Assembly (NCBI GenBank): GCA_012295275.1
Contig: CM022679.1
Location: 24,085,002-24,149,001, forward strand
DNA: 64,000 bases
Direction of reading: 5' to 3'
Origin: Chrysomallon squamiferum
Taxonomy: Eukaryota; Mollusca; Gastropoda; Neomphalida; Peltospiridae
Of the stretch, positions 62,747-64,000 are shown piece after piece. Under the pieces are notes generated by a model that saw only the letters and a list, made by a program, of their open reading frames with translations, was not told where the DNA came from and made no database searches. Positions within the stretch are counted from its first letter, which is position 1. Every line of letters starts with the position of its first letter. Made by a program: the position numbers and the translations under genes.

Positions 62747-63734
62747 TTTTTTTATTCGTTTGTTGTTTCTTTTGTTTTGTTTTTGTGTTCTTTGTTGTTA
62801 TTTTTTCTTTTATCTTATATATCTGTATTATAGAAAAGAATAAAAGAAAAAACCGACACACATATATATATATATCTTTTTCTCCCAGTTTTTTCGTTCT
62901 TTCACCATTTCTTTCTCGATTATTTTTTCACTTTGTTTTGTGTCTTTACATTTGTTTGTTTTTTTCCTTTGCGTCAATTTATGCCTTAAATCGTTCCTAC
63001 TTTATGTTTTTTTTTTCACTGGTTCAACCTTATTTCTATTTTAATTTTTCTTCTTTCTTTCTTTCCTTTCTGCCTTCCTTATCTCTTTCTTTTTTCGTCA
63101 GTATTATTTATTACATTCCAACGGAGTTCAAATACTATTCGCCATTTTTCCTTTACTCCTTTGTTAAGCGGAAAAAAATAAAAAAATAAAGAATAACTTC
63201 TAGATATATTTTCTTTCATTTTCATTTCCACAAGAAAATTAACTCTGTTCCCAGTGGGAAATGATTTGGTACCTTGTAACCCATAGACCGTTCGCTAACT
63301 AGCGTTGCGCTGACGTATCATAACCTAGATGAATTAACTACGGAACGAATATACACAGAGATATCATAAACACTGGGTGTCCTGGGGGTTTCTCTTCTGC
63401 ACTGTTTCTTTGTTGATTCCGCTCTGTCATTATCTTTCCCCTATTAGATACATGACTTGCAGCAGTCTCAACATGATCGCTGAGGCTGCTTCCCGGGGTC
63501 TGTGTATTCCGCGAACTTAGAGTACCAGTCGCATCCGCTGATAGTCACATAACCATTATAGTCACGATAATCAAATAAATAAATAGGATGTGTCCACAAA
63601 TACTTGCCTTTATATACATACAAAGACGTAATAATACAAACGTGCAAAAACGTGCAAAAACGTGCAAACATACACCCACACCCATACCCACCCACCCACC
63701 CACCCACCACACACATTCACACACATACATATTC

Positions 63735-63860
63735 ATACATGCATACATACATACATACATACATACATACATACATACATACATACATACATACCTAAAA
63801 CAATTAAACTCATTTTATATTATATATATTATATTATATATATTATATATATATATTTTT
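63735..63860. repeat. (CATA)n and AT palindromic repeats
   Basis: CATA units to about 63795, then self-complementary TTATATATA repeats at 63815-63857. Confidence 0.92.
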
Positions 63861-64000
63861 TTTTCTTATAACTTTTCTTATAACTCATTAAAAATATAAC
63901 ATGCGTTCTTAATACAACAAAACATGTATTCAAGTAGCTATAGAAATTAATTTAGGTTAGTAAAAATTGCCCGATTTTTCCAAGAAGCGTACTTCACACG

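Overview
The window reads as AT-rich nuclear DNA of a metazoan. It has spliceosomal GT-AG introns, no operons, no Shine-Dalgarno signals, and very dense microsatellites: (GA)n/(TC)n, (AC)n, (AAT)n, (ATAC)n, (GATA)n, and A/T runs of up to about 40 nt. Together with a gene whose introns are only 343-872 bp, this fits a lophotrochozoan such as a mollusc. The species is inferred from texture only and is not resolved.

Only one gene can be called with confidence. On the minus strand, 46223 down to 40453, ten exons encode a 522-residue Peter Pan / SSF1-type Brix-domain protein (PPAN), a nucleolar factor for 60S ribosomal subunit assembly. All nine introns are GT-AG and every reading frame joins exactly. 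A promoter-like patch with YY1/ETS and partial NRF1 motifs lies just upstream (46300-46350). A polyadenylation hexamer follows the stop codon directly.

The rest is intergenic or intronic DNA, with unique islands between simple repeats. Several islands look like single exons of genes with very long introns. The best is a plus-strand segment at 28349-28510 resembling the TM8-TM10 region of SLC22-type organic ion transporters. Next is a minus-strand terminal exon at 15265-15354 with strong coding character and an excellent acceptor. Weaker candidates lie at 18275-18395, 25316-25502, 28810-28928, 35824-36044, 39830-39900 and 58795-58932. None can be joined into a gene here. Two candidate TATA promoters are near 25.48 kb and 47.46 kb.

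Layout: 0-15 kb, repeats plus islands and a 125-bp-period duplication; 15-28 kb, candidate exons, long TG/TA cryptic repeats, an 88-bp duplication and a compound GA minisatellite; 28-40 kb, the SLC22-like exon, a 33-bp minisatellite and AAT hairpins; 40.4-46.3 kb, PPAN; 46.4-64 kb, repeats, a candidate promoter and GA tracts. I recognise no intact transposon, tRNA, rRNA or CRISPR array. I found no convincing new multi-gene system.
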